In this document: positions 1 to 8,029 of the stretch, in pieces
How the letters are laid out: the number at the start of each line of letters is the position of its first letter
Numbering within the stretch: position 1 is the first letter of the stretch
From: Bog-473 sp963755495
Lineage (GTDB): Bacteria > Actinomycetota > Acidimicrobiia > Acidimicrobiales > RAAP-2
Length of the DNA stretch: 64,000 nt
Reading direction: 5' to 3'
NCBI GenBank assembly: GCA_963755495.1
Contig: CAVWJS010000010.1
Location: 62,001 to 126,000, forward strand
The notes under the pieces: generated by a model
What the model was told of the DNA's origin: nothing
The model's input: the letters and a program-made list of their open reading frames with translations, nothing else
Database searches by the model: none
Translations under genes and position numbers: made by a program

Positions 1-1
1 C

Positions 2-1003
2 CCGAGCCTGTCGTGGTTCAATCCACTGCACAATTTCACCTTTTCCGGGTTCATGGTGGGCTTCACCCTGATGCTCTTCATCTACTGGGGCTGGGATACG
101 GCGGTTTCGGTGAACGAGGAGACGAAAGACTCCCAGACCACCCCGGGCCGGGCCGCCGTGCTCTCCACCCTCGTTCTGCTCGCCACCTACGCCCTGGTGA
201 TCCTGGCCACGCAGTCCTACGCCGGCATCGGGAGCAAGGGCATCGGGCTGGAGAACCAAGCGAACGAGGGGGACGTTCTCTCAGTCCTCGGCCACTCCAT
301 ATTCGGGACCTCGGGCTTTGCCTCCGTCCTGACCCACCTCCTCCTTCTGATGGTGCTCAGCTCGGCTGCCGCGTCGACGCAGACGACAATCCTCCCGACG
401 GCCCGCACCACCCTGTCGATGGCCGTTTACAAGGCCATCCCCTCCGTGTTTGCCAAGATCCACCGCAAGTACCTCACCCCCACGGTGTCGACGCTCGCCA
501 TGGGTGGGATCTCCATCATCCTGTACCTGATCATGAACACCCTGTCATCGGGCAACAGTGTGATCGTCGACTCGGTGTCCGCCCTCGGCGTGATGATCGC
601 CTTCTACTACGGGCTCACCGGGTTCTGCTGTGTGTGGTACTACCGCAAGACCCTGACTGAGAGCGCCCGCAGCCTGTGGCTGCGCGGCATCGTGCCCGCT
701 CTGGGCGGCCTCATTCTGTGGTTCTGCATGGCCTGGTCCTTCTGGTACTACTGGAATAACGGCAACAGCGACACGAGATGGACGTTTCCCGGCACGCACC
801 GGATCATCGGCGGGGTCTTCACCCTCGATGTAGGCGTACTCATTCTGGGAGTGGTCCTGATGTTCGTGTTCAGGGCGTTCCGACCGGCGTACTTCCGCGG
901 TGAGATCCTGAACCGTGACACGCCGACCCGGGTACCCGAGGACATCGGCGTGCCCGTCGGGCTCTTCGGTATCGAACCGTTCGAGACCACTACGTTGGAG
1001 TAG
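2..1003 (+). CDS. APC-superfamily amino acid permease, C-terminal part (5' end outside window)
   Basis: This frame is open from base 2 to a TAG at 1001-1003, so the gene begins upstream of the window. It encodes a very hydrophobic protein with several predicted membrane helices, separated by short charged loops. The segment FIYWGWDTAVSVNEETKDS resembles the conserved APC helix followed by a polar loop (YWGWD, NEE). The family exchanges or imports amino acids or amines at the inner membrane. The substrate cannot be read from this part. The stop overlaps the next start (TAGTG), so it is probably cotranscribed and translationally coupled with the SDR gene and may supply substrate to that operon. 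Confidence 0.85.
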   Translation, partial: PSLSWFNPLHNFTFSGFMVGFTLMLFIYWGWDTAVSVNEETKDSQTTPGRAAVLSTLVLLATYALVILATQSYAGIGSKGIGLENQANEGDVLSVLGHSIFGTSGFASVLTHLLLLMVLSSAAASTQTTILPTARTTLSMAVYKAIPSVFAKIHRKYLTPTVSTLAMGGISIILYLIMNTLSSGNSVIVDSVSALGVMIAFYYGLTGFCCVWYYRKTLTESARSLWLRGIVPALGGLILWFCMAWSFWYYWNNGNSDTRWTFPGTHRIIGGVFTLDVGVLILGVVLMFVFRAFRPAYFRGEILNRDTPTRVPEDIGVPVGLFGIEPFETTTLE

Positions 1004-1779
1004 TGGACCTCGAACTGACCCAAAAGGTGGTGCTGATCACGGGCGGCACCGATGGCCTCGGGCTGGCCCTGGCCCGCCGGTTGCTCGCCGAGGGAGCGTC
1101 GGTGGCGGTCTGCGGTCGCAACGAAGAGCGACTCGCCGCGGCCGAGATCGGCCTGGCGGCCCATGGAGGCGACGTCCTTGCCCTGCGGGCCGACGTTGAG
1201 CACGCCGACGACATCGCTCGCTTCGTCGAGGGTGCGGTGAGCCGATGGGGCAAGATCGACGGGATCGTTCACAATGCCGGCCGTTCCGCCGGTGGGCCGT
1301 TGGAGTCCAACGACGATGCTGTCTGGGAAGGCGACCTGCAGCTGAAATTGATGGGCGCCGTGCGCCTGACGCGGATGGCTCTGCCGTATTTGCGCCAGAG
1401 CAAGGGCGCCGCGGTGTTCACGTTAGCCATGGCGGCCAAGGCGCCCGGAGCGGCGAGTGAGCCCAGCTCCGTCTCCCGAGCGGCGGGCATGGCCCTCATG
1501 AAATCCCTCTCGAAGGAGCTTGGTCCCGAAGGGATCCGCGTCAACGCTGTTCTCATCGGGCTCATCGAAAGCGGTCAGTGGGTGCGCACCGCAGCTGCGG
1601 CAGGAATGGAGCTTCCGGCGTACTACGAGCGCATGGCGGGCAATGCCGCAATACCGCTCGGTCGTATCGGGCGGGCCGAGGAATTCGCCGACCTGGCGTG
1701 TTTCATGCTCTCGGCGCGCGCCTCGTACCTCACGGGAACCGCCATCAACCTCGACGGCGGGCTCTCGCCAGCTGTTTGA
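1003..1779 (+). CDS. SDR-family protein with atypical active site
   Basis: A 258-residue Rossmann protein of normal SDR length. The N-terminal dinucleotide motif is intact (TGGTDGLGLALARRL, about residues 11-25) and NAG follows (HNAGRSAGG). The catalytic region is degenerate. Where classical SDRs have YxASK, this protein reads SSVSRAAG, so Tyr becomes Ser and Lys becomes Arg. The usual catalytic Ser strand reads VFTLAMAAK without the Ser. It may therefore bind NAD(P) without classical reductase chemistry, or belong to a divergent SDR clade. GTG start inside the stop of the permease gene; the GNAT start lies 2 bp after its stop. Confidence 0.85.
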   Translation: MDLELTQKVVLITGGTDGLGLALARRLLAEGASVAVCGRNEERLAAAEIGLAAHGGDVLALRADVEHADDIARFVEGAVSRWGKIDGIVHNAGRSAGGPLESNDDAVWEGDLQLKLMGAVRLTRMALPYLRQSKGAAVFTLAMAAKAPGAASEPSSVSRAAGMALMKSLSKELGPEGIRVNAVLIGLIESGQWVRTAAAAGMELPAYYERMAGNAAIPLGRIGRAEEFADLACFMLSARASYLTGTAINLDGGLSPAV

Positions 1780-1781
1780 GC

Positions 1782-2252
1782 ATGACGAGCTTCGCGCCCG
1801 CTGATCCCGAGGAGTCGCCGGCATTGGATCTGCTGCGCGAGATGACGGCCGAGCTCAATGCGATGTACTGGACCGACAGCCGGTTGGACCTTCCGAAGCT
1901 CGAACCTTACGAGTTGCGGTCTCCGGCCGGGCTGTATCTGGTCGGGTGGGAGGGTGAGACAGCCGTGGCGGGAGGAGGTCTGCGCCGCTACGGCGACGGG
2001 GTGGCTGAGATCAAGCGCATGTACGTCCGCCCGGCTGCTCGATCCCGTGGGATCGCTCGTGCGCTCCTCGAAGCGCTGGAGGCGGCTGCACACTCGCTCG
2101 GCTACCGACGGGCGCGGCTCGATACGGGTCCCAAACAGATTCATGCTCGTGACCTCTATCTCAGCGCGGGCTTCGTCCCGGTCGAGCCCTACAACGACAA
2201 CCCATTTGCCAGCTTCTGGGGTGAAAAGATCCTGGAGGACCCGTCGCCGTGA
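1782..2252 (+). CDS. GNAT-family N-acetyltransferase
   Basis: A 156-residue protein. I chose ATG 1782 because it follows the SDR stop by 2 bp and leaves a compact single GNAT domain. The acetyl-CoA pyrophosphate loop is visible as RSRGIARALL (motif A, R-x-x-G-x-A), preceded by the strand AEIKRMYVRP, and the C-terminal DLYLSAGF matches motif B. GNAT enzymes transfer an acetyl group from acetyl-CoA to an amine. The substrate is unknown. Its place in the permease-SDR operon suggests a small-molecule target, which is inference. Confidence 0.85.
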   Translation: MTSFAPADPEESPALDLLREMTAELNAMYWTDSRLDLPKLEPYELRSPAGLYLVGWEGETAVAGGGLRRYGDGVAEIKRMYVRPAARSRGIARALLEALEAAAHSLGYRRARLDTGPKQIHARDLYLSAGFVPVEPYNDNPFASFWGEKILEDPSP

Positions 2253-2333
2253 GCGCCGCATGGGCGGAACCCGCCGAGGCGGTCTCCCGCTTCGCGTAAC
2301 GTCGCGCCGACCGACCGTTCCCGGAGGGACACC

Positions 2334-3221
2334 ATGCGTATTGGATTCATCGGCCTCGGTGCCATGGGGCTGCCGATGACCGGCCACCTGCTCAAGGCCG
2401 GGCACGAGGTGGCCGTGGCCTCGAGGAGCCGGGGCCCGATCGACGCCGCCGTCGCACTGGGCGCACACGACGCCGGCGCACCACGCCAAGTGGCCGAGGC
2501 CTCCGAGGTCATCTTCATCTGCGTGCCCAACTCGCCCGAGGTGTCTGAGGTGGTGGACGGCATGTTGGGAATCCTGGGCCCGGGCCAGACCGTGGTGGAC
2601 TGCTCGACCATCGATCCCGAGGCAGAGCTGGCCCAGCACCGTCGGGTTGCCGCGACGGGAGCGCGGGTATCTCGACGTGCCGCTCTCGGGCGGAACCGCG
2701 GGGCGCGTAATGGCGTGCTGACGCTCATGGTCGGTGGGGACTCCGCCACGCTGGAGGACGTCACCCCCGTTCTCGACAGCTTCGCCGCGCTCATCGTGCA
2801 TGTCGGGGGTCCCGGGATGGGTCAAGTTGTCAAGCTGTGTAACAACCTGATCTATGCCGCCCAGATGACGGCTACGGCGGAGGCCACAGCGCTCGCCGTC
2901 AAGTCGGGCGTCGACATGCAGAAGTTGTTCGAGGTCATCACTCACGCCACCGGGGACTGCGTGGCGGTGCGCACCCGCCTGCCGGTGCCGGGGGTGGTGC
3001 CCGAGAGTCCGGCCTCGCACAACTGGGAGCCGGGCTTCATGACCGACCTGATGGCCAAGGACCTCGATCTTGCCCTGGGTTATGCCGCCAAAGCAGGCGT
3101 GCCCCTGGCCACGACTGCGACGGCCCGGCAGATGCTCACCGCAGCGCAGAGCGCAGGCTATGGGCGCGAGGACTTCTCTGCTGTGGCCAAGGTGGTCTTG
3201 GCCGCCTCTGGAGCAGTATGA
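2334..3221 (+). CDS. 3-hydroxyisobutyrate-dehydrogenase-family oxidoreductase (internal double frameshift)
   Basis: A 295-residue beta-hydroxyacid dehydrogenase. N-terminal NAD(P) motif GLGAMG (about residues 7-12); catalytic lysine K167 in GMGQVVKLCNN. A GGAGGG ribosome site precedes ATG 2334. Codons for about residues 105-123 read as an arginine-rich non-family stretch. The same bases (2665-2703) one frame over give GYLDVPLSGGTAG, the family's substrate-binding motif. The reading frame thus appears shifted +1 just before 2665 and back near 2703, while the remainder is in frame. The family oxidises 2- or 3-hydroxyacids or reduces semialdehydes. Followed 22 bp later by the FGGY kinase. Confidence 0.85.
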   Translation: MRIGFIGLGAMGLPMTGHLLKAGHEVAVASRSRGPIDAAVALGAHDAGAPRQVAEASEVIFICVPNSPEVSEVVDGMLGILGPGQTVVDCSTIDPEAELAQHRRVAATGARVSRRAALGRNRGARNGVLTLMVGGDSATLEDVTPVLDSFAALIVHVGGPGMGQVVKLCNNLIYAAQMTATAEATALAVKSGVDMQKLFEVITHATGDCVAVRTRLPVPGVVPESPASHNWEPGFMTDLMAKDLDLALGYAAKAGVPLATTATARQMLTAAQSAGYGREDFSAVAKVVLAASGAV

Positions 3222-3243
3222 CGCCCGCCGGGCCGGCCCACCC

Positions 3244-4725
3244 ATGATGATCCTCACGATCGAGTTCGGGACCACCGTGACCAAGGTGGGGCTGTGGAGC
3301 GACGACGGGCTGCTGGCGTTGACCCGGGGCGTTCTCACCACGGCCCACCCTCAGCCCGGATGGTCCGAGCAGGACCCGCTCCGTTGGTGGACCTCAGTCG
3401 TCATCGCCTGTGCTGAATCGAGGGCCCAGGCACCAGCCGCCTTCGCACGGGTCGATGTCGTTGCCTGCACCGGGGCGCGGCAGACGTTCGTGCCGGTGTC
3501 GACGTCCGGTGAGCCGATTGGCAAGGGGATCTTGTGGTCCGACCGGCGTGGGGTGGCCGAGGCGCCGGTCCTGGCCGAATTACTGGGGGGCGAGGACATC
3601 AATCGGGCCCGGACCGGCATCCCTCTCGATGCAGGGGCCATGGCGGCCAAGCTGTCCTGGCTCGACGCGGATCAGCCCGACCGGTTGGCCCTTAGCGACG
3701 TAATTCTTTCGCCTCGGGATTTCGTCCTGCGACGGATGACCGACGAGGTAGTGACCGACGCCAGCTTCGCCTCGCGGAGCGGGCTCTATGACTTCGACGG
3801 CAACGCCGTCCGCGAGTTGGCCGGACCGGCCATGGGCAAGCTTCCGAGCGTCGTGCCCTCTGACACCGTGATCGGGCGTCTCAAGCCGGTCCCGGGGGCT
3901 GAGCTCGGCCTGCGCCCGGGAATTCCCGTGGTGATCGGCGCCGGGGACCGCCAGTGCGAAGTCCTCGGATCGGGCGCCTCAGAGGACTGCCCGATGGTCA
4001 GTTGGGGGACAACGGCGAATGTCTCGGTGCCGGTCCATGAGCGACCTGTCCCCTCGCCGGCGGGGGCCGTGGTGACCAGGGGAGCCAACGAAGGGTGGCT
4101 GCTCGAGGGTGGGCTCTCGGCCGCCGGTTCGTTCCTGGCCTGGCTGGGCCGTCTGCTCGACCGCCCCGTCGACGAGTTGGCCACCCGGGCAGCCAAAAGC
4201 CCGCCGGGAGCCCGCGGGGTAACGGCGGTGCCGTGGCTCGATGGCGCTCGCGCCCCGTGGTGGCGAGATGATGCCCGGGCCGGATTCGTCGGTCTTGGTG
4301 CCGTCCATGGCGCGGACGACCTCTCCCGCGCCGTGATCGAGTCGGTGGCATGGGACGTCCTGCGTTGCATGGAAGTGGTCACGGCGGGCCGTCTGGGTGG
4401 CAGCACCGCCCAAGGGGTGACTCTGGGGGGCGCCGGCACGGGGATCCCGCTCTGGGTCGACGTGTTGACCTCGGTTCTGGGTATCCCCGCCGTGCGCCAT
4501 CGTTCCGGTGAGGCGGCTTCCGCCGGTGCCGCTCTTCTGGCGGGCCGCGCCTTGGGCATGGGATTGACTTTGGACCAGCTCGATCCGGTGGAAGCGGTCA
4601 TCACTCCCGACGCAGCCACGGTCGAGCTCTATCGGCGCCTGCGGCCTCAGGTTGAACATGTGGCCACGGCAGTGCTCCGCGCCACCGAAGAATTCCCCTG
4701 GGCTGACAGCGGCCTAAGCCGCTAA
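3244..4725 (+). CDS. FGGY-family carbohydrate kinase
   Basis: A 493-residue kinase of standard FGGY length (xylulokinase, gluconokinase and related enzymes). The N-terminal phosphate motif is EFGTTVTKVGLW, WSEQDP is present, and GAGDRQCEVLGSG carries the probable catalytic Asp. The C-terminal ATPase segment VTLGGAGTG followed by GEAASAGAALLAG is typical. ATG 3244 is preferred because the actin-like fold starts directly after it. The enzyme would phosphorylate a sugar, polyol or sugar acid; specificity cannot be read. It sits between a hydroxyacid dehydrogenase and a LarA homologue, all on the same strand with gaps under 25 bp, so it is probably part of the same pathway. Confidence 0.9.
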   Translation: MMILTIEFGTTVTKVGLWSDDGLLALTRGVLTTAHPQPGWSEQDPLRWWTSVVIACAESRAQAPAAFARVDVVACTGARQTFVPVSTSGEPIGKGILWSDRRGVAEAPVLAELLGGEDINRARTGIPLDAGAMAAKLSWLDADQPDRLALSDVILSPRDFVLRRMTDEVVTDASFASRSGLYDFDGNAVRELAGPAMGKLPSVVPSDTVIGRLKPVPGAELGLRPGIPVVIGAGDRQCEVLGSGASEDCPMVSWGTTANVSVPVHERPVPSPAGAVVTRGANEGWLLEGGLSAAGSFLAWLGRLLDRPVDELATRAAKSPPGARGVTAVPWLDGARAPWWRDDARAGFVGLGAVHGADDLSRAVIESVAWDVLRCMEVVTAGRLGGSTAQGVTLGGAGTGIPLWVDVLTSVLGIPAVRHRSGEAASAGAALLAGRALGMGLTLDQLDPVEAVITPDAATVELYRRLRPQVEHVATAVLRATEEFPWADSGLSR

Positions 4726-4732
4726 GTCGGAC

Positions 4733-6019
4733 ATGCTGGTCAACTTGGCCTATGACATTGAGGGGCGGGCCGTGGAGGTGCCGAGCGATGCCACGGTGAT
4801 TCTGCCCACCGTGCTCGAGGGGTTGTCCGACCAAGAAGGGGCGATCACTGATGCGTTGGCCCATCCCCTTGCTGGACCACCGTTGGCCGAACTGCTCGCC
4901 TTGAATGGAAAACCAGGGGCGGCGCAGGTCGCTATCGTCTTCCCCGACCTCACCCGGCCGATGCCCAACCGGACCGTGCTGCCACCACTCCTGCACCATC
5001 TCGAGCAGTGCGGGGTCCCCGATTCGCAGATCACCTTGCTCTGCGCCACGGGCACTCACCGCCAGGCCACGCCGGCAGAGATGGCAGAGCTCGTCGGCCC
5101 CGACATCGTGGCCCGCTACACCATCGTCGATCACGATGCCGAGAATGGCGCCCACACCAACGTGGGAACGGTTGAGGGAACCCCCATCCTGTTGCAGCGC
5201 GAGTACGTCGCGGCCGACGTGCGCATCATCACCGGGTTCGTCGAGCCCCATTTCTTCGCGGGCTTCAGTGGCGGTCCGAAGGCCGTGTGTCCCGGGGTGG
5301 CCGCTCTCGAGACGATCCTCGAGGCACATCATCCGCGACGCATCGGCGATGCCAGCGCCACCTTCGTCACCCGGAGGGGGAACCCGGTGCACGATTTCGT
5401 CCGAGCCGCAGTTGCCCTGGCCCCCCCGCACCTCTCGATCGACGTGGCGATCAACGCCCGCCGCGAAGTCACCGCTGTCTTCGCCGGACCTTTGGAAGTG
5501 GCGCACGATGCCGCATGCGCGTTCGTCGAGGAATCCTCGGTGAAGCAGGTAGCGGCACCGTTCGACGTGGTGGTCTCGACCAACAGCGGCTACCCGCTTG
5601 ACCGGAACCTCTACCAGGCTGTGAAAGGCATGGCGGCGGCCGAAAGGATCGTCCGCCCGGGAGGCATCATCGTGATGGCCGCTGCCTGTCGCGACGGCAT
5701 TCCGGACGGTGGCGCGTTTGCCAACGTCGTCTCCGAGGCTCGCACGCCCGACGACCTCGTGGCGGGGGCGGGGGGTGCCGAGCTCGATCGCTGGCAAGCC
5801 CAGGTGCTGGGAAGGGTGCTCCAGCGGGCCCAGGTCTGGCTCTACAGCGACGGGCTGACCGACGCCATGACGATCGACGCTTTGCTCGTGCCGGTGCGTG
5901 ACCTCGCCACAGTGGTCGAGGAGGCGCTGGCCACGCTCGGAGGGAGCGGAAGCGTGGCCGTCCTCCCCGAAGGCCCGCTCACCGTGGCCACGGTCTCGTC
6001 CCCGGAGAGGGCATCGTAG
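4733..6019 (+). CDS. LarA-family nickel-pincer-nucleotide racemase/epimerase
   Basis: A 428-residue protein matching the lactate racemase catalytic subunit family (DUF2088). The residues used by Lactobacillus plantarum LarA (H108, H174, K184, H200) have clear counterparts: H109 in GTHR, H173 in EPHFFAGFSGG, K183 in GPKAVCPG and H199/H200 in LEAHHPRR. The early PDLTRPMPN motif is also present. By family knowledge K183 would tether the (SCS)Ni pincer cofactor and the histidines do hydride/proton chemistry on a 2-hydroxyacid. Cofactor genes larB, larC and larE are not in this window. It starts 7 bp after the FGGY kinase stop. The real substrate is unknown; neighbours argue for a sugar acid rather than lactate. 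Confidence 0.88.
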   Translation: MLVNLAYDIEGRAVEVPSDATVILPTVLEGLSDQEGAITDALAHPLAGPPLAELLALNGKPGAAQVAIVFPDLTRPMPNRTVLPPLLHHLEQCGVPDSQITLLCATGTHRQATPAEMAELVGPDIVARYTIVDHDAENGAHTNVGTVEGTPILLQREYVAADVRIITGFVEPHFFAGFSGGPKAVCPGVAALETILEAHHPRRIGDASATFVTRRGNPVHDFVRAAVALAPPHLSIDVAINARREVTAVFAGPLEVAHDAACAFVEESSVKQVAAPFDVVVSTNSGYPLDRNLYQAVKGMAAAERIVRPGGIIVMAAACRDGIPDGGAFANVVSEARTPDDLVAGAGGAELDRWQAQVLGRVLQRAQVWLYSDGLTDAMTIDALLVPVRDLATVVEEALATLGGSGSVAVLPEGPLTVATVSSPERAS

Positions 6020-6028
6020 GGTGGCGTC

Positions 6029-6481
6029 ATGCACGACTCGGTCACCATCCATATGGCAGCTTCACCCGAAGAGATTTGGGAGTTGGTGAGCGACGTCACG
6101 AAAATCGGGCTCTACAGCCCTGAAACGTTCGAAGCGGAATGGCTGGAGGGGGCCACGGCGCCGGCCATTGGGGCCAAGTTCCGTGGGCACGTCAAGCGCA
6201 ATGGCAAGGGTCCGACGTACTGGACCACTTGTACCGTCCTCGAATGCGAGCCTGGCCGCACGTTTGGTTTTGGTGTCGGACCTCGCGACAAGCCCATCAA
6301 TGTCTGGCGCTATCAGTTGGAGCCGCAGGGGGACGGCACTGATGTCACCGAGTCATTCCAACTCGCCCGGACCGCACCCCTGCGGGTGTATTGGGCGCTC
6401 CTCGGTCGGGCCCGGGGACGAACGAACCGCAACGGCATGCGGACCACCTTGGAGAGGATGAAGTCCCAAGTCGAATCCTGA
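6029..6481 (+). CDS. SRPBCC-family protein
   Basis: A 150-residue START/polyketide-cyclase-like (SRPBCC) protein. It opens with the typical beta strand and helix (DSVTIHMAASPEEIWELVSDV), then alternating strands (GAKFRGHVKRN, GRTFGFGVG) and a long C-terminal helix (NRNGMRTTLERMKSQ). These helix-grip domains bind hydrophobic ligands in a cavity. No catalytic residue can be assigned. It starts 9 bp after the LarA-like gene and precedes the methyltransferase by 12 bp, so it is probably in the same operon. Confidence 0.8.
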   Translation: MHDSVTIHMAASPEEIWELVSDVTKIGLYSPETFEAEWLEGATAPAIGAKFRGHVKRNGKGPTYWTTCTVLECEPGRTFGFGVGPRDKPINVWRYQLEPQGDGTDVTESFQLARTAPLRVYWALLGRARGRTNRNGMRTTLERMKSQVES

Positions 6482-6493
6482 GAGGAGCTGTTC

Positions 6494-7261
6494 GTGCGCG
6501 AGAACAACGACCTCCTCCGTCAGTCGTTCGGAGCTATTGCCGACAGCTACGACCGTCTGCGGCCAGGCCCACCAGAAGAAGCAGTGCAGCGCGTCTTGCC
6601 CGCCGATGCGGCCGACGTTCTCGAACTGGGCGCGGGTACCGGCGGCCTGACGCGTCTACTCGTCCGTCGGCACGCCCATGTTCGAGCGGTAGAGCCCGAC
6701 GAGCGCATGCGCGCCGTCCTGCGCGCACGCGTTCCCGAGGCCGACATCGTCGCCGGACAGGCGGAGGAGATACCCGCCCCGGCATCCTCTTTCGACGCGG
6801 TGATCGGCGCGTCGATGTGGCACTGGGTGGACGAGGCTCGGGCCATTCCCGAGGTGGCGCGGGTCCTGCGCCCTGGGGGCACATTCGCGCTGCTATGGAA
6901 CGGGGTCGATCGCTCCGTTGACTGGGTGCGCTCGTTGTGGGCCGGTGGCAAGGCACTCAACCAGGACGAGAAGCAGGGGTTGGACACGGTCCGCCAGGCC
7001 CGGCATCGGGTGCACCTCGATCCCGACGGCCCCTTTCTCGAACCCGTGCATGAGGTCATCCGATGGTCGCGCCTCGTGACACCGGAGGATCTTGTGGGGA
7101 TGGCCGGCACCTATAGCGCGGTCATCGTGATGAACCCGGACCAACGCCAGGAGCATCTCGCCTCCATGTCCCGCTTCCTCCAGACGCAAGAGGTGCCGCG
7201 ACGCGAGGACGCCATCGAGGTGCCGATGCGCTGCCTCTGTTGGCACACATCTCTGCGTTAA
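6494..7261 (+). CDS. Class I SAM-dependent methyltransferase
   Basis: A 255-residue methyltransferase. GTG 6494 is chosen because AGGAG lies 7 bp upstream. SAM motif I is VLELGAGTGGLT (about residues 38-49), the acidic end of strand 2 is VRAVEPDERM, and the post-motif region DAVIGASMWHWVDEARAI with RVLRPGGTF fits the UbiE/BioC-like type 11 group. The acceptor is unknown. It ends the plus-strand run that begins at the window edge and converges on the GDPD gene. Confidence 0.85.
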   Translation: MRENNDLLRQSFGAIADSYDRLRPGPPEEAVQRVLPADAADVLELGAGTGGLTRLLVRRHAHVRAVEPDERMRAVLRARVPEADIVAGQAEEIPAPASSFDAVIGASMWHWVDEARAIPEVARVLRPGGTFALLWNGVDRSVDWVRSLWAGGKALNQDEKQGLDTVRQARHRVHLDPDGPFLEPVHEVIRWSRLVTPEDLVGMAGTYSAVIVMNPDQRQEHLASMSRFLQTQEVPRREDAIEVPMRCLCWHTSLR

Positions 7262-7262
7262 T

Positions 7263-7284
7263 ACCGGTCAGGGTTGCGACCGGT
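7263..7284. terminator. Possible hairpin between convergent genes
   Basis: Two copies of ACCGGT (7263-7268 and 7279-7284) can pair because the hexamer is self-complementary, giving a short stem with a 10-base loop between the methyltransferase stop and the GDPD stop. No T-run follows. The same bases also form a direct repeat (ACCGGTCAGG). Weak call. Confidence 0.3.
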
Positions 7285-7964
7285 CAGGACAGCTTGCGAC
7301 GGAGCGTCTCTATGCGATTGCTGACAATGGCATCGACTCCGGCCGCGATGACCCGCGCCATGTGACGGGGCTTGTCAACGGTCCATGTGGAGACTTTGAG
7401 TCCAAGGCTGTGCATGTCGGCCACTCGTTGCGGGGTGACCAGCGCGAACTTCGGGTTCCAGTACTCGGCCCTGAGCTCGTGCAATAGGGCTGCAGGTGGA
7501 GGGTCCTCCTTCACCCAGGTGAGGCCGATCCTGGCTGCCGGGGCACGTTCTCGGAGAAGGCGCAACGCCTCGACACTGCCCGAGACAAAGAGAGAACGCT
7601 CCATGGCGGCAGCTTCGGTGGTCACGGCGAGCGCCTCTTCGATGACCTCCTTACCGGTGAAGTCCACCATGAGCGGGACGTGAACCTGGTCCAGCACTTC
7701 GCGTAGCGTGGGGATGTGTTCGCTTCCCTCGCGCTGGGCCTGCACCACGGAGAGGTCCAGGTCGGCGACATTGCGCTCCAGGCCCCATAACCGAGCCAGC
7801 GTAGGATCGTGCAGGACGACGATTTCCCCATCGCGTGTGCGCCGCAAGTCGATCTCGACCATGTCGGCCCCCTTGCGCACCGCGGAGGCGAACGCGGTCA
7901 AGGTGTTCTCGAGGGCCGAGATCGGGTCGCCGCGGTGGGCAATAGCCAGAGGCACGACATCCAT
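7284..7964 (-). CDS. Glycerophosphodiester phosphodiesterase family protein
   Basis: A GDPD TIM-barrel enzyme of 226 residues if started at 7964 (MDVVPLAIAHRG), the start that puts the catalytic HRG near the N terminus as in the family. An in-frame start at 8009 would add 15 residues. Signature residues are HRGDPISALENT (catalytic His, metal Glu/Asn), then MVEIDLRRTRDGEIVVLHD with the second His and acidic ligands. It hydrolyses glycerophosphodiesters to glycerol-3-phosphate and an alcohol. No signal peptide is visible, so it is probably cytoplasmic. Divergent from the GH43 gene. Confidence 0.88.
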   Translation of the reverse strand: MDVVPLAIAHRGDPISALENTLTAFASAVRKGADMVEIDLRRTRDGEIVVLHDPTLARLWGLERNVADLDLSVVQAQREGSEHIPTLREVLDQVHVPLMVDFTGKEVIEEALAVTTEAAAMERSLFVSGSVEALRLLRERAPAARIGLTWVKEDPPPAALLHELRAEYWNPKFALVTPQRVADMHSLGLKVSTWTVDKPRHMARVIAAGVDAIVSNRIETLRRKLS

Positions 7965-8029
7965 CTGATACAAAATGTCTCCCGCTCGCCACTCCGAAGC
8001 CCCCACCATGCCCCGACTACCCTCTCAAA

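Noticed and set aside
1623..3341. Long minus-strand open frame (572 codons) opposite SDR, GNAT and dehydrogenase genes
   Set aside because: It is rich in Arg, Gly and His with no recognisable domain and lies antisense to three clear genes; typical of high-GC shadow frames.
4601..6052. Long minus-strand open frame opposite the LarA-like gene
   Set aside because: No family similarity, and the plus strand encodes an intact LarA protein.
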